From positions 3,348,001-3,412,000 of the forward strand of contig NZ_CP015401.2 of the NCBI RefSeq assembly GCF_001688725.2: a DNA stretch of 64,000 nucleotides, given 5' to 3'. Positions 8,881-19,209 of this stretch are shown here, piece after piece. The notes below the pieces were generated by a model. It was not told where the DNA came from and did no database searches. It saw nothing but the letters and a program-made list of their open reading frames with translations. The stretch comes from Bacteroides caecimuris (GTDB lineage Bacteria; Bacteroidota; Bacteroidia; Bacteroidales; Bacteroidaceae). The position numbers were made by a program, and so were the translations under genes. Position 1 is the stretch's first letter. Every line of letters begins with the position of its first letter.

Positions 8881-10518
8881 TTATTTTTTGCAATTCCACG
8901 GTTTCAACTGTTTGAAGAAGTCGTTACCCTTATCATCTACCAAGATAAATGCCGGGAAGTCCTCTACTTCAATCTTCCAGATAGCTTCCATACCCAATTC
9001 CGGATATTCCACACATTCGATGCTCTTGATGTTGTTCTGTGCAAGGATAGCTGCCGGACCTCCGATAGAACCAAGATAGAAACCACCATATTTCTGACAA
9101 GCATCTGTCACCTGCTGGCTACGGTTACCTTTTGCCAACATCACCATACTGCCGCCATGACTTTGGAACAGTTCTACATAAGAGTCCATACGTCCTGCCG
9201 TAGTAGGACCCATAGAGCCACACGCCATGCCTTCCGGAGTTTTTGCCGGACCAGCATAATAAATAGGATGATCCTTAATATATTGTGGCAAGTCTTCACC
9301 GCGATCCAAACGCTCTTTCAGTTTAGCATGAGCGATGTCACGACCTACAATAATCGTTCCGTTCAATGACAAACGGGTAGCAACCGGATATTTAGCCAAC
9401 TCTTTCAAAATTTCAGGCATCGGACGGTTCAGGTCGATCTTCACAACATCACCTTCACCTGCCTGACGCAGTTCAGCCGGAATCAGTTCACCCGGATTTG
9501 AATCCAGTTTCTCAATCCAGATACCTTCCTTATTGATTTTACATTTGATGTTACGGTCGGCAGAGCAAGATACGCCCAAACCTACCGGACAAGATGCACC
9601 ATGACGAGGCAGACGGATGATACGTACATCGTGAGCAAGATATTTACCTCCGAATTGTGCACCCAGCCCAATCTTGTGAGCTTCTGCCAATACTTCTTTT
9701 TCCAGTTCGACATCGCGGAATGCACGACCATATTCGTTTCCGGTAGTCGGCAGGTTATCATAGAAATGAGTAGAAGCTAATTTCACTGTCAACAGGTTCT
9801 TTTCAGCAGAAGTACCACCGATTACGAAAGCGATATGATAAGGAGGACAAGCAGCTGTTCCCAATGTCTTCATCTTTTCAACCAGGAACGGAACCAATGT
9901 ACCGGGATTCAGGATCGCTTTTGTTTCCTGATACAAATATGTCTTGTTGGCAGAGCCACCACCTTTTGTTACACAAAGGAATTCATATTCCATACCTTCG
10001 GTAGCTTCGATGTCAATCTGTGCAGGGAGGTTACATTTGGTATTTACCTCATCATACATATTCAGAGGCGCATTCTGTGAATAACGCAGGTTTTCTTCAG
10101 TGTATGTTTTATATACGCCCAGTGAAAGCGCTTCTTCGTCAGAATATCCAGTCCATACCTGCTGTCCTTTTTCACCATGAATAATAGCAGTACCGGTGTC
10201 CTGGCAGAATGGAAGTACGCCTTTTGAAGCAACTTCTGCGTTACGCAGGAAAGTCAGCGCCACATACTTATCGTTCTCGCTTGCTTCCGGATCGCTCAGA
10301 ATCTTAGCAACTTGTTCGTTGTGCGAACGACGAAGCATGAATGATACATCACGAAAAGCAGCATTAGCCATCGCAGTCAAACCTTCTTTTTCAATTTTCA
10401 GGATGGGATTTCCTTCAAACTCGCTTACTGATACATAGTCTTTTGTAAGCAGATAATACTCAGTTGTATCTTTTCCCTTTTCAAACATGGGCTGATACTT
10501 AAACGGAGGTGTTGCCAT
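8881..10518 (-). CDS. fum: Class I fumarate hydratase (iron-sulfur)
   Basis: 545 codons, the single-chain form of class I fumarase in which the alpha and beta domains are fused. It interconverts fumarate and malate. In Bacteroides this works in the reductive branch from oxaloacetate to succinate. Cysteine motifs for the 4Fe-4S cluster are visible: [11 protein letters not shown] near residue 103 and [16 protein letters not shown] near residues 315-330. The C-terminal domain has [26 protein letters not shown] near residue 425. A TACCTTTG -7 box lies on the minus strand at 10556-10563. No neighbour in an operon. Confidence 0.96.
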   Translation of the reverse strand: MATPPFKYQPMFEKGKDTTEYYLLTKDYVSVSEFEGNPILKIEKEGLTAMANAAFRDVSFMLRRSHNEQVAKILSDPEASENDKYVALTFLRNAEVASKGVLPFCQDTGTAIIHGEKGQQVWTGYSDEEALSLGVYKTYTEENLRYSQNAPLNMYDEVNTKCNLPAQIDIEATEGMEYEFLCVTKGGGSANKTYLYQETKAILNPGTLVPFLVEKMKTLGTAACPPYHIAFVIGGTSAEKNLLTVKLASTHFYDNLPTTGNEYGRAFRDVELEKEVLAEAHKIGLGAQFGGKYLAHDVRIIRLPRHGASCPVGLGVSCSADRNIKCKINKEGIWIEKLDSNPGELIPAELRQAGEGDVVKIDLNRPMPEILKELAKYPVATRLSLNGTIIVGRDIAHAKLKERLDRGEDLPQYIKDHPIYYAGPAKTPEGMACGSMGPTTAGRMDSYVELFQSHGGSMVMLAKGNRSQQVTDACQKYGGFYLGSIGGPAAILAQNNIKSIECVEYPELGMEAIWKIEVEDFPAFILVDDKGNDFFKQLKPWNCKK

Positions 10519-10555
10519 AAGTTTCTTATTTTATTACGTAATGTTAGTTAGTGTG

Positions 10556-10563
10556 GCAAAGGT
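10556..10563 (-). promoter_or_regulatory. -7 box for the fumarase gene
   Basis: Reads TACCTTTG on the minus strand, matching the Bacteroides TAnnTTTG consensus, about 40 bases before the fumarase ATG. The -33 element is not clear. Confidence 0.5.
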
Positions 10564-10650
10564 AATGATAAATTAAGAATTGAGAATTAAAAATTGAGAA
10601 ATAAAACATTGTAGGATAAAAATAGGTAGGTCAATAAATGATAATTTATT

Positions 10651-10905
10651 TTTCACCACAGAGGACACGGAGGACACAGAGTTCTTCTCTCTCTTTCCGT
10701 AGGTAAAACAGAGCGATAAATAACGTCAGTTCGATACAACTTCGTCCGCATGGTTTCCCCTCCCTTCGGGAAGGAGGAGAATAGGAATAGTACAAGCTTA
10801 TATCGAACTGACGTCAAATACGATTCTAAATACGTAAGACTCTGTGTTACTCTATAGTAAAAAAAATAGTAAACCTCTGTGTCCTCCGTGTCCTCTGTGG
10901 TGAAA
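10651..10905. repeat. 255-bp nested inverted-repeat element
   Basis: Fills most of the 426-base gap between fumarase and the DUF4954 gene. The outer arms are a perfect 31-bp inverted repeat (10651-10681 with 10875-10905), built from short GAGGACACGGAGGACACAG-like units. The inner arms are a perfect 14-bp inverted repeat (ACGTCAGTTCGATA at 10723-10736 with 10801-10814). The centre is a CCTCCCTTCGGGAAGGAGG-type hairpin near 10758-10778. No coding sequence is evident in it. It could form a long cruciform or RNA hairpin, or be a non-autonomous mobile repeat. Confidence 0.8.
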
Positions 10906-10944
10906 TTGAAATTCCCATTTATTAATCTACTTATTCTTGACTCG

Positions 10945-12948
10945 CTACACTATTTCCGTTTTATCAATCATTTTGATTCGCTCGATGAGCTCATTTCCAA
11001 GAGCCGTTTTATCTTCAATATGTTTCAACACCGCAGTCACAAATGTATTGCTTTCGAAATCACCGCGTACTTGCTCAAAGTCCTGCTTCATTTCGTCATG
11101 AGAGCCATCAGCACCGAATCCGGTCATAGAAGATAACGAAAATTCTTTCTTAGCATCCTCATATACCATCTTATCCAATCCGACAACTGCTTGCTGCCAG
11201 GCTTTCACGATACCGATGATGTCTTGCGCTGTAATCGTTTCCGGATCTAAGCCATAGAATTCCTGAATCTTATAATACGCCCATGTCCATTCATAAGTAT
11301 AATAATTCTCGTGCATTTCTGCGAAGCTTGCATTGATAGACTTCAAACGATTGACTGCTCCTTTCTCAATACCATCCAGCAATCGGTCGATCTCACTCTT
11401 GGGAGCAATCAGTCCGGAAACATCCACCCATTCGCCGATGCCAATTTCCGTATCGGGTTTCAGGCGTTGGCGGATTTCGTCATTGCTCTGGAAGTTAATG
11501 CCTTCCAGCCGTTTTATAATGGAGTTTCCTAAGAACTTGTGGATAGCAATTTCATAAAAACGGATTCCATTGTTCAAAGAAGAATTCTTGATTTTAGCAC
11601 TCTGGTAAGAGTAGATTTCTGAAGTTTCGCCGGACACACGTTTCAATTCTTTCAAAATAGAACGCCCTTTGAACATCTTCTGAATGGTATAAGGACTCAA
11701 CAGGTTATAGTTGATATAATCCAGCTTGTTCGGGTCTTTACGATTATCACGTTTCGGCCATTTTTGTGCGTCACGGATAGTACCTACACTTCTTAAGTTG
11801 ACTCCCGGAACCAGATAAGTCGTATTCCGCTGCTCTATCAGGTAAGAGAAAGGAAGATTAGAAGTATCGGCATGATTGACATGACGTCCCATGACCAATG
11901 AGAAAGCTCCGACACGTGCCGGCCACAAGATATAGGAATCGGAAGTGGTCTTCGCTCCTCTTTCCATCGTTCCTTGATGGATAGGTCCCAACTTATACAT
12001 GTGGTTGCTCTGATTGGATCCCGAACCTGCATTCATAAACGAGAACATTCCGGCAATCAGCAAAGTAGATTTATGATGTGTCACGGTGAAAGGACCTGCA
12101 AAGATAGCACATGCCTCACCGTTCTCTCCTTGGCAATTACTAAAAAACAAAGAATCGGAAGCAGAATAATTGTGTCCCAGTTTACAGGACTGCCCAACGA
12201 AACAACGGGTCAGCATTGTGCCGTCATCCACTTTTGAACCGGAAGAGATTATGAAGTCGTCACAAATTACCCCGTGACCGATATGCACAGGCGCTGTCAC
12301 ATTACTATTGATGCTTCCATTAAATAAGCGGCAAGTTCCACAGATATGGCAGTAATCACCAATCCGGACATTCTTGATTGAACCTGTATTGAGAATCATA
12401 ACATGATTGCCAATACTGCCGACAGCAGAAGCATGTTTATTGGAATAATAATCCGCAATTGCTTTCATGCGGTTAATCAGTTCGGGACGATGACGGTACA
12501 ACGCAAGTATATATGCCTGATGCGCAGACAGTTTGTCGTTCATCAACACTTCACGCCCCCCTGTTTCATTCAATACAGCCACTTCTACCCCATTACCGAA
12601 GGTGCTTAATCCATCCACTAAAATAATATCTACATTCTCAATGAAAGTATCGCTACCGATCTCATAGTTAGCAATGTAGTTCTGGATATTCTCAATACAA
12701 CAGTTATCGCCCACCGATACATTGTGTAACGTCACATGACGTAATCCCGAATGTTTCTTGATTCCCCCCGGCAATGTAAATTCTGATTCGAATACTCCCA
12801 GTTTTACTTCACCCGAGAAACGGGTATGATGGACATACTCACAATTAAAGCCCTCTGCCACTGATACATTTCCCCAATCATCAGCCAAACACGACTGACT
12901 CTTCAACTGAAGTACCTCATCTTCAGTCAATCTACGATAATCTTTCAT
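10945..12948 (-). CDS. DUF4954 family protein with left-handed beta-helix
   Basis: 667 codons, no signal peptide. The first half has hexapeptide-type repeats expected of a left-handed parallel beta-helix, such as VSVGDNCCIENIQNYIANYEIGSDTFIENV near residue 75 and VRIGDYCHICGTCRLFNGSI near residue 195. The remainder is mostly helical. This matches the DUF4954 family common in Bacteroidetes, whose role is unknown. Beta-helix folds of this kind are often acyl- or nucleotidyl-transferases, but no catalytic residue can be assigned here. It lies on the same strand as hflX, 92 bases after it. Confidence 0.8.
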   Translation of the reverse strand: MKDYRRLTEDEVLQLKSQSCLADDWGNVSVAEGFNCEYVHHTRFSGEVKLGVFESEFTLPGGIKKHSGLRHVTLHNVSVGDNCCIENIQNYIANYEIGSDTFIENVDIILVDGLSTFGNGVEVAVLNETGGREVLMNDKLSAHQAYILALYRHRPELINRMKAIADYYSNKHASAVGSIGNHVMILNTGSIKNVRIGDYCHICGTCRLFNGSINSNVTAPVHIGHGVICDDFIISSGSKVDDGTMLTRCFVGQSCKLGHNYSASDSLFFSNCQGENGEACAIFAGPFTVTHHKSTLLIAGMFSFMNAGSGSNQSNHMYKLGPIHQGTMERGAKTTSDSYILWPARVGAFSLVMGRHVNHADTSNLPFSYLIEQRNTTYLVPGVNLRSVGTIRDAQKWPKRDNRKDPNKLDYINYNLLSPYTIQKMFKGRSILKELKRVSGETSEIYSYQSAKIKNSSLNNGIRFYEIAIHKFLGNSIIKRLEGINFQSNDEIRQRLKPDTEIGIGEWVDVSGLIAPKSEIDRLLDGIEKGAVNRLKSINASFAEMHENYYTYEWTWAYYKIQEFYGLDPETITAQDIIGIVKAWQQAVVGLDKMVYEDAKKEFSLSSMTGFGADGSHDEMKQDFEQVRGDFESNTFVTAVLKHIEDKTALGNELIERIKMIDKTEIV

Positions 12949-12952
12949 TTTA

Positions 12953-13040
12953 ATAATGTGTTAATGTGTCAATATGCTAATGTGTCAATTGACTACGCAT
13001 GTTGCATAGAAATTGGCACATCTGCACTTTGACATATTGA
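12953..13040. repeat. Short direct and inverted repeats between hflX and DUF4954 gene
   Basis: TAATGTGTCAAT occurs twice in close succession (about 12962-12989). TCAATATG is answered by CATATTGA near 13032-13039, so the gap can fold. A minor intergenic repeat, possibly a processing or termination signal between two same-strand genes. Confidence 0.4.
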
Positions 13041-14300
13041 TTATTCTACCTCTTCTTCGTAGGTCTGATAAAGAAAATCGTTATAGGGATATTTCTGAAC
13101 GTGTAATTCTTTCACTCGCTGATAAACTACATTTTTCAGTTCGTCTATATTGATTCGTTCGCGGGCGGAAATAAAGAGGCAGTTATCCTCCATTTTTGCC
13201 ATCCACGTCTTCATCAGTTCTTCGAGTGTTAAGTTTTCCTTTGTTCGGGGGGTAAGGTCGTCCGGCGCTTTCTCCACGTAGGTGTAAGCGTCTATTTTAT
13301 TAAATACAAGTATCATAGGTTTGCCACTGCCGCCAATCTCTGCCAGTGTCTTGTTCACTACCTCAATCTGTTCCTCAAATCCGGGGTGGGAAATATCGAC
13401 TACGTGCACAAGCAAATCTGCTTCACGCACTTCATCCAGGGTAGATTTAAAAGATTCTACCAGGTCGGTAGGCAACTTGCGAATAAATCCTACCGTATCC
13501 GACAACAAGAACGGTAGATTATCAATAATCACTTTACGCACAGTGGTGTCTAAAGTCGCAAATAGTTTGTTTTCTGCAAACACTTCGCTCTTGGAGAGAA
13601 GATTCATCATGGTTGATTTTCCCACATTGGTATAACCAACCAGTGCAACACGTATCATGCGTCCGCGATTCTTTCGTTGGGTAGCTTTCTGCTTGTCAAT
13701 CTCCGCCAGACGTTCTTTCAATAATGACATACGGTTCAGGATGATACGGCGGTCCATCTCGAGCTGTGTTTCACCCGGACCACGAAGTCCTACGGAACCT
13801 TTACCGCCACCTGCACCGGAACCACCTCCCTGGCGTTCCAAGTGAGTCCAGAGTCGCTGCAAACGCGGCAACATATATTTATATTGCGCAAGCTCCACCT
13901 GCGTCTTCGCATTGGCTGTCTGCGCACGCATGGCAAATATATCAAGAATCAGTGAAGTACGGTCCAGTATCTTCACTTTCAGTTCGGCTTCAATATTACG
14001 AATCTGTTTCGCAGAAAGTTCATCATCAAAGATGACCATTCCTACTTCACGTTCTTCTTCCTCTTCATTACGAATATATTGTCTGATTTCTTCCAGCTTT
14101 CCCTTTCCGACATATGTCACTGAATGAGCTGTCGGCAATTTCTGCGTAAACCGTTTCACTACTTCCGCCCCAGCCGTCTCGGCAAGGAAAGCCAGTTCAT
14201 CCAGATACTCGTTCGTCTTACGCTCATCCTGCGTTTGTGTGATGAGTCCGACAAGCACTGCTGTCTCTACTTTGGCTTCGGATATTACAAATTCTTTCAT
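13041..14300 (-). CDS. hflX: GTPase HflX
   Basis: 419 codons. HflX binds the 50S subunit and rescues stalled or heat-damaged ribosomes. The N-terminal HflX domain is followed by a glycine-rich linker (GGGSGAGGGKGSVGLRGPGETQLE near residue 160), a coiled segment, and the GTPase domain with P-loop GYTNVGKST near residue 222, DTVGFIRKLP near residue 268 and NKID near residue 335. A TATATTTG -7 box lies on the minus strand at 14336-14343. Normal length and motifs. Confidence 0.96.
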   Translation of the reverse strand: MKEFVISEAKVETAVLVGLITQTQDERKTNEYLDELAFLAETAGAEVVKRFTQKLPTAHSVTYVGKGKLEEIRQYIRNEEEEEREVGMVIFDDELSAKQIRNIEAELKVKILDRTSLILDIFAMRAQTANAKTQVELAQYKYMLPRLQRLWTHLERQGGGSGAGGGKGSVGLRGPGETQLEMDRRIILNRMSLLKERLAEIDKQKATQRKNRGRMIRVALVGYTNVGKSTMMNLLSKSEVFAENKLFATLDTTVRKVIIDNLPFLLSDTVGFIRKLPTDLVESFKSTLDEVREADLLVHVVDISHPGFEEQIEVVNKTLAEIGGSGKPMILVFNKIDAYTYVEKAPDDLTPRTKENLTLEELMKTWMAKMEDNCLFISARERINIDELKNVVYQRVKELHVQKYPYNDFLYQTYEEEVE

Positions 14301-14335
14301 TCTTTACTTCTAATGTATATATAATAATGTGAGCG

Positions 14336-14343
14336 CAAATATA
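14336..14343 (-). promoter_or_regulatory. -7 box for hflX
   Basis: Minus strand reads TATATTTG, about 36 bases upstream of the hflX ATG. It fits TAnnTTTG. It means hflX need not depend on readthrough from the silent SusD gene upstream. Confidence 0.5.
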
Positions 14344-14433
14344 ATAAAAAATATGGAGCTTATGATTGAGTTCCTTTATTTTCGTCAACCACAAGCCCCA
14401 TATTCTAAGGAAGAGTCTCTTCCGAACCGGATG

Positions 14434-15858
14434 TTAATATCCCGGATTCTGCTTGATATTCGGATTAGCGTCTATTTCCGCTTGCGGAATAGGCATTATT
14501 GTACGGTAATCGTTCCAGTTCACTGTAATCAAATCATTGCCATTCAAAAAATGTCCCGTTCCCTGACGCTTGATTTCTGATCCTTGACGCAATATGTCAT
14601 ACAAACGATGTCCTTCCAATACCAACTCTTTACGACGTTCTTTAGCTACCAAATCCAATGTTGCAGCAGGTTTTTCAACACCCGGATGAGCACGATCTTT
14701 AATGGCATGCAGATAGTCGTTAGCCAAAGTTTGATCGGGCGACGTTTTTTTCAAAGCAGCCTCGGCACCAATCAGGTAAATATCCGACAGGCGAATCACC
14801 CGAACATTGTTAATCGTTACCGCACCACGTCCCGGATATTTATTGATTGTACGTTTTGTTCCATTCTTATCTTCAATCAACAAACCAAGACGCACGTCGT
14901 CCGGATCCTCATTCAACAGATCGATAAATGTTTGTGTAGCAACCACTGCACCATATTCACTTGGGCTGACAACAGCTCCCCACAATTCGCGGCTACCGGA
15001 ATACATCGTTGATGACAATGCCAAATCAAAAATCGATTCATCATTTTCCTCTTGTCCCCATACTTCCAGATATTTGTCATGGTCAATCAATTTATACGGA
15101 CCATTCTCTACTACATCCTTGGCATATGAATAAGCTGCTTCATAATCACCCTTATACAAATTGACACGCGCCAGCAAAGCTTTTACGCCCCATTTGTTCA
15201 GATGACCATAGTTTTTCTCTTCACTGATCCAGTTCAACGCTTCTGTCAAATCGTCCAAAACAGCTTTATATCCCTCTGCTACTGTAGAACGACTTGGCAA
15301 ATCAACTGCATTCAACACCTCTTTCACAACAGGTACACCCAGCGAAGCTCCATTGTCTTTCAAATAGGGAGTACCATACGTAATAATCAGATTGAAATGC
15401 GCCAAGGCTCTAATAGCCAACGCCTCGCCTTTTGAGTTCTTCACTACATCATTCATCTGGACTTCGCCTTTATCAATAGCCTCCAAAAGCACATTTACTC
15501 TATTGATAACGGTATAAGGAGGATACCACAAATCTTGCGGAGCGTTATTCTGACGGTCAGTAAAACGATAATAATTCTCTGTACGGTCGCCCACTTTATT
15601 TGTCTGAGCGTCCTCTCCGCCCACCTCTGCACGAGCCAGAAAGTCTGTGCCATAATAATAATTAGACTCTACGGCAATCAATCCGGCATACGCACCGTTC
15701 AATGCTGTTTTTGTATCTTCCGGAGTACTGATTGCTCCATCACTCACCAAAGAATCAGTAGGCAAAGTCGTTAGATAATCGCTGCACGATGATAGCATCA
15801 TCAAGCTGGCGAAAAGAACTCCCCCTATATTTTTATATCTATTGATTGTTTTCATCAT
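14434..15858 (-). CDS. RagB/SusD family lipoprotein of silent cassette B
   Basis: 474 codons. The N-terminus has a lipoprotein signal with the lipobox LMMLSSC, then a SusD-like fold (tetratricopeptide-type helices). RagB/SusD hallmarks are visible, for example ALAIRALAHFNLIITYG near residue 145 and ERRKELVLEGHRLYDILRQG near residue 420. SusD proteins cap a SusC channel on the cell surface and bind the glycan or peptide to be imported. It starts 12 bases after the SusC-like gene of the same cassette. Because that gene has no start or promoter in this orientation, this gene is presumably not expressed until the switch inverts. Confidence 0.93.
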   Translation of the reverse strand: MMKTINRYKNIGGVLFASLMMLSSCSDYLTTLPTDSLVSDGAISTPEDTKTALNGAYAGLIAVESNYYYGTDFLARAEVGGEDAQTNKVGDRTENYYRFTDRQNNAPQDLWYPPYTVINRVNVLLEAIDKGEVQMNDVVKNSKGEALAIRALAHFNLIITYGTPYLKDNGASLGVPVVKEVLNAVDLPSRSTVAEGYKAVLDDLTEALNWISEEKNYGHLNKWGVKALLARVNLYKGDYEAAYSYAKDVVENGPYKLIDHDKYLEVWGQEENDESIFDLALSSTMYSGSRELWGAVVSPSEYGAVVATQTFIDLLNEDPDDVRLGLLIEDKNGTKRTINKYPGRGAVTINNVRVIRLSDIYLIGAEAALKKTSPDQTLANDYLHAIKDRAHPGVEKPAATLDLVAKERRKELVLEGHRLYDILRQGSEIKRQGTGHFLNGNDLITVNWNDYRTIMPIPQAEIDANPNIKQNPGY

Positions 15859-15870
15859 ATTCTGTTTTTA

Positions 15871-18750
15871 TTAAAATCCGATTTCAATACCAAATGTCAC
15901 ACTTTTCAGATTCGGGAAAGCGAAAGTGGGAATACCGTTTATCGACAATTCCGGATCTACATTCTTATAAGAGGTCAAAGTCAGAAGGTTGCTTCCTGAA
16001 ACAAACAAACGAACATTCTCCATTTGCACACGACGCACCCACTGTGCAGGAAGTGTGTATGACAAGCTCATGCTCTTCAGACGCAGATAATTCAAGTCTT
16101 TCATGAAACGAGAACTTCCATAGTTTCCATACTCGTAGTTGTTGATACGTCTCGGAACACTTGTCACATCGCCCGGTTTCTGCCATCTGTCAAGCTGGTC
16201 GACAGAAGAGTTGTAATAAATCACATAACCGTCGGTATCCGTAAAACTAGTTCTCATGGTATCGAACACTTTACCACCCAACGAGAAGTTAAACAGCATA
16301 TTCAGTTCCAAGCCTTTCCAAGACACGGTGTTTCTCCAACCTCCGGTCAGTTTCGGATCCGGCTTACCAATTATTACGCGCTGAGCCTGAGCCGGATTCT
16401 TAGTCAAGTCCTTGTTAAGGGTTCCATCTTCATTTTTCGTGTTCAACACCCATTGTTCTTCACCGGTTTCGGGATCAACTCCCGCCCATTCGCGGCTCCA
16501 CCATGAATAATAGGATTCACCTTCGCGGATGATGCTTGTACCATCAATAATATCTTTTCCACCATACAGTTTTGATACCTTGTTTGAGTTGTGTGAAAGA
16601 GCCAGACCTGTATTCCATCTCACTTGTGAGTGCTTGAACACATCCACATTGATATCAAGTTCCACACCTCGGTTAGTCATCTCTCCTACATTCTTCAACA
16701 TATTCTTGAAGCCAACAACCATTGAAGTCGGTACATTTTGCAACAAGTCGCTCGTTTTACGGCTATAATAGTCAAAGCTAACATTCAAGCGGTCGAACAA
16801 CGTAGCGTCAAAACCAATATTGAAGTTCTTATTCTTCTCCCATGACAAGTCAGGGTTAGGTACAGATTGCGGTGCCGAACCTGGTATGTCTTGATAATTG
16901 TAGCCGTACCCATACAGACTCAAATGACCATACAAATCACTCGGCAATGTTCCGTTTATACCGTAAGACGCTCTCACCTTCAAGTCGTTAATCTGCGTGA
17001 TTCCCTTCATAAACTCCTCCTGCGTCAATCTCCAAGCTGCTGACACTGACCAGAAGTTAGCCCAACGGCTGTTTGCTCCCAAACGTGAACTACCGTCTCT
17101 ACGGAAATTTACCGAAGCGTAATACTTATTGTCATAATCATAATTGACACGTGACAATAAAGAAAGCAAATGATCTTCAGTATAGTAAGAAGACCCCTCC
17201 TGCGGAGTAGCCGCATTGATCGACTCAGGCAGTTTGTCATGAGGATATCCTGAAGATGTTGCAAAAACATACTCCGTACGACGGTCGTCTACATCCCAGC
17301 CTACCAATGCATCCAAATTGTGCTTTTGCGCAAATGTCTTCACATAATTCAACGTAGTAGATGAATAGACATTATGCTGCTGCACCGGATAGTTGGCCCT
17401 CAATCCGTTGTTCATCGAGCCGTTATTAGAGTTCAAGGGCCAATACGTGATAGAGTTGTTGTTCAGATAATCATAATTGACGCTTTCCTTCAATGTCAAT
17501 CCGTCAATAATCTGATAAGAAGCCCATAAGTTGTTGGTGCTTCTGAACACTCTCGATTCATTCTTATCCAAACTGATGTCTTCTACCGGATGGGTGTGAG
17601 GGAAGATTTGCTGCAAGAATGGATGCGTATAATAATTACCCTCATCATCATAAATCGGCATATTCGGTGTACATACGTAATTGATCAGAAAGAAAGGATT
17701 AGAATAGGCAGTCCCCTCGCTTGCTACAGAAGAATTCTGTTTGGACAAAGAGATATTAGCTCCCATCTGCCACTTATTATCAGCAGAGCGGTGAACGGCA
17801 TTGATACGTCCCATAAAACCATCTAATGAAGATGTTCTAGACTTGCCTTCCTCTTTCTTATAGGCTAATGAAGCAAAGAATGAATTGCGCTCGTCTCCAC
17901 CCTGTGCCGAAAATTCATAATTTTGGCTTGAACCATGTTTGCGGAAGAAAGCATCTTCCCAATCCACATCATATTTAGAATCAGCATAGAAACCAGCCAT
18001 CTCCTCTGCGTACGCTTTCGCTTCCGCATCGGAAGCCGGACCGTTATAGTTACCATCATTGTCAGGAATACCATAAATAGTAGCCTCATTATAGCATGCC
18101 TCATACGTTAACTCATGGCGTTGTTTTCCGTTCACACTCTTACGATTCTTCATAGCCCAATCCGAGAATCCCCAATTCGCCTTGAAATTAACACGTGTTT
18201 TTCCGGCTTTACCATGCTTCGTGGTAATCAGGATAACACCGTTTGCCGCACGCGAACCATATAACGAAGCAGCTGCCGCATCTTTCAACACTGTAATATT
18301 TTCAATATCACTCGGGTTGATAGACGACATTACGTTAAATGCCTTCGAATCGTTTGACACGGCAGAGATTGCAATGTCTCCCGAGACAACAGGCACACCG
18401 TCAATCACATACAACGGTTCGTTCGAAGCGTTCATAGAACCCGTACCACGTACACGAATCTGCAATCCCGCTCCCGGCTGTCCGCTGGTAGAATTGATCG
18501 TCAGTCCCGGAGTCGTTCCAGAAAGAGCCTGTTCAAAAGATGTTACAGGAATATCTTTCAGGGCCTGGTCGCCCTTAATGGAAGAAGCAGCACCTGTAAA
18601 TGACGCTTTTTTTGTAGTACCATAAGCTACAACCATCACCTCATCCAATTTCTGAGCATCCGACTTTAACACCACTTTCAAAGTAGACTTTATAGCCACT
18701 TCTTGTGTTTGCATACCGATATACGAAATCTGCAAAGTCTTTGCAGAACT
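15871..18750 (-). CDS. SusC/RagA TonB-linked receptor, silent cassette B (5'-truncated)
   Basis: 960 codons of open frame beginning inside the shared block and lacking signal peptide, start codon and most of the carboxypeptidase-like domain. The frame upstream meets a stop about eight codons before the block. Present are the end of the CarboxypepD_reg-like domain (SYIGMQTQEVAIKS), the TonB-box region, the plug (DGVPVVSGDIAIS, near residue 130) and the complete 22-strand barrel ending FGIEIGF. The first 13 codons are identical in DNA to the expressed SusC gene at 28998. An inversion would supply the missing 67 codons in frame. As it lies it cannot make an exported receptor. Confidence 0.9.
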   Translation of the reverse strand, partial: SSAKTLQISYIGMQTQEVAIKSTLKVVLKSDAQKLDEVMVVAYGTTKKASFTGAASSIKGDQALKDIPVTSFEQALSGTTPGLTINSTSGQPGAGLQIRVRGTGSMNASNEPLYVIDGVPVVSGDIAISAVSNDSKAFNVMSSINPSDIENITVLKDAAAASLYGSRAANGVILITTKHGKAGKTRVNFKANWGFSDWAMKNRKSVNGKQRHELTYEACYNEATIYGIPDNDGNYNGPASDAEAKAYAEEMAGFYADSKYDVDWEDAFFRKHGSSQNYEFSAQGGDERNSFFASLAYKKEEGKSRTSSLDGFMGRINAVHRSADNKWQMGANISLSKQNSSVASEGTAYSNPFFLINYVCTPNMPIYDDEGNYYTHPFLQQIFPHTHPVEDISLDKNESRVFRSTNNLWASYQIIDGLTLKESVNYDYLNNNSITYWPLNSNNGSMNNGLRANYPVQQHNVYSSTTLNYVKTFAQKHNLDALVGWDVDDRRTEYVFATSSGYPHDKLPESINAATPQEGSSYYTEDHLLSLLSRVNYDYDNKYYASVNFRRDGSSRLGANSRWANFWSVSAAWRLTQEEFMKGITQINDLKVRASYGINGTLPSDLYGHLSLYGYGYNYQDIPGSAPQSVPNPDLSWEKNKNFNIGFDATLFDRLNVSFDYYSRKTSDLLQNVPTSMVVGFKNMLKNVGEMTNRGVELDINVDVFKHSQVRWNTGLALSHNSNKVSKLYGGKDIIDGTSIIREGESYYSWWSREWAGVDPETGEEQWVLNTKNEDGTLNKDLTKNPAQAQRVIIGKPDPKLTGGWRNTVSWKGLELNMLFNFSLGGKVFDTMRTSFTDTDGYVIYYNSSVDQLDRWQKPGDVTSVPRRINNYEYGNYGSSRFMKDLNYLRLKSMSLSYTLPAQWVRRVQMENVRLFVSGSNLLTLTSYKNVDPELSINGIPTFAFPNLKSVTFGIEIGF
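18713..18750 (-). repeat. Recombination block B (38-bp shared site)
   Basis: Identical over 38 bases to 28998-29035 (plus strand) and 24903-24940 (minus strand); identity with the expressed copy extends three more bases to 18710. It contains the palindrome TCTGCAAAGACTTTGCAGA. Identity stops abruptly at its outer edge (18751), where the flanking DNA is unrelated. Confidence 0.85.
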
Positions 18751-19152
18751 AATAAATTTGTATGCAATTGATAATCAGATATGTAAATAGAGATAAAACA
18801 GTAATACAAGTCGATGTTTTGTCAAATGGGAATATTCTATATATCTAATTAACAATTGATTATCCTAGTTCAGCTAATATTCTACTCTCTTGTATGTAAT
18901 ACCATTTCTCTACCGGAATGAGCGCTATTTGTTTTATAATCAACATTATATCTATAAAGCAAGGAGCTATTATAAATAAAAAATAGTATCATGCTATTAG
19001 AGAGGCACTTTTATTTGTAAACAATTAATCGGGTAATGGATGTTGCCAAATTAAAAACATGATCTCACTCATTTTTCTTTTAAAGGCAAGTAATTATTGT
19101 AAAGATTGAAGATTACTCATATATTAATCTGTCTTAGTTAAGGTTAGATTGC
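18751..19152. other. AT-rich non-coding stretch behind cassette B
   Basis: About 400 bases between the truncated 5' end of cassette B and the terminator of cassette C. No credible reading frame, promoter or RNA gene was recognised. It would come to lie beside the expressed SusC gene after a B-type inversion. Confidence 0.5.
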
Positions 19153-19187
19153 AAAAAAAAGGCTGCCCCGATTTATTGGAACAGCCC
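19153..19187 (-). terminator. Intrinsic terminator of cassette C operon
   Basis: On the minus strand GGCTGTTCC pairs with GGGGCAGCC around AATAAATC, followed by a run of eight T. It lies 23 bases after the stop of the lipid-binding protein gene and closes that operon. Confidence 0.8.
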
Positions 19188-19209
19188 TCTCTATATTTAA
19201 ACTCCTCTT

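Noticed and set aside
8797..9369. 190-codon plus-strand frame over the end of fumarase
   Set aside because: Antisense to a conserved enzyme; no signal, motif or promoter.
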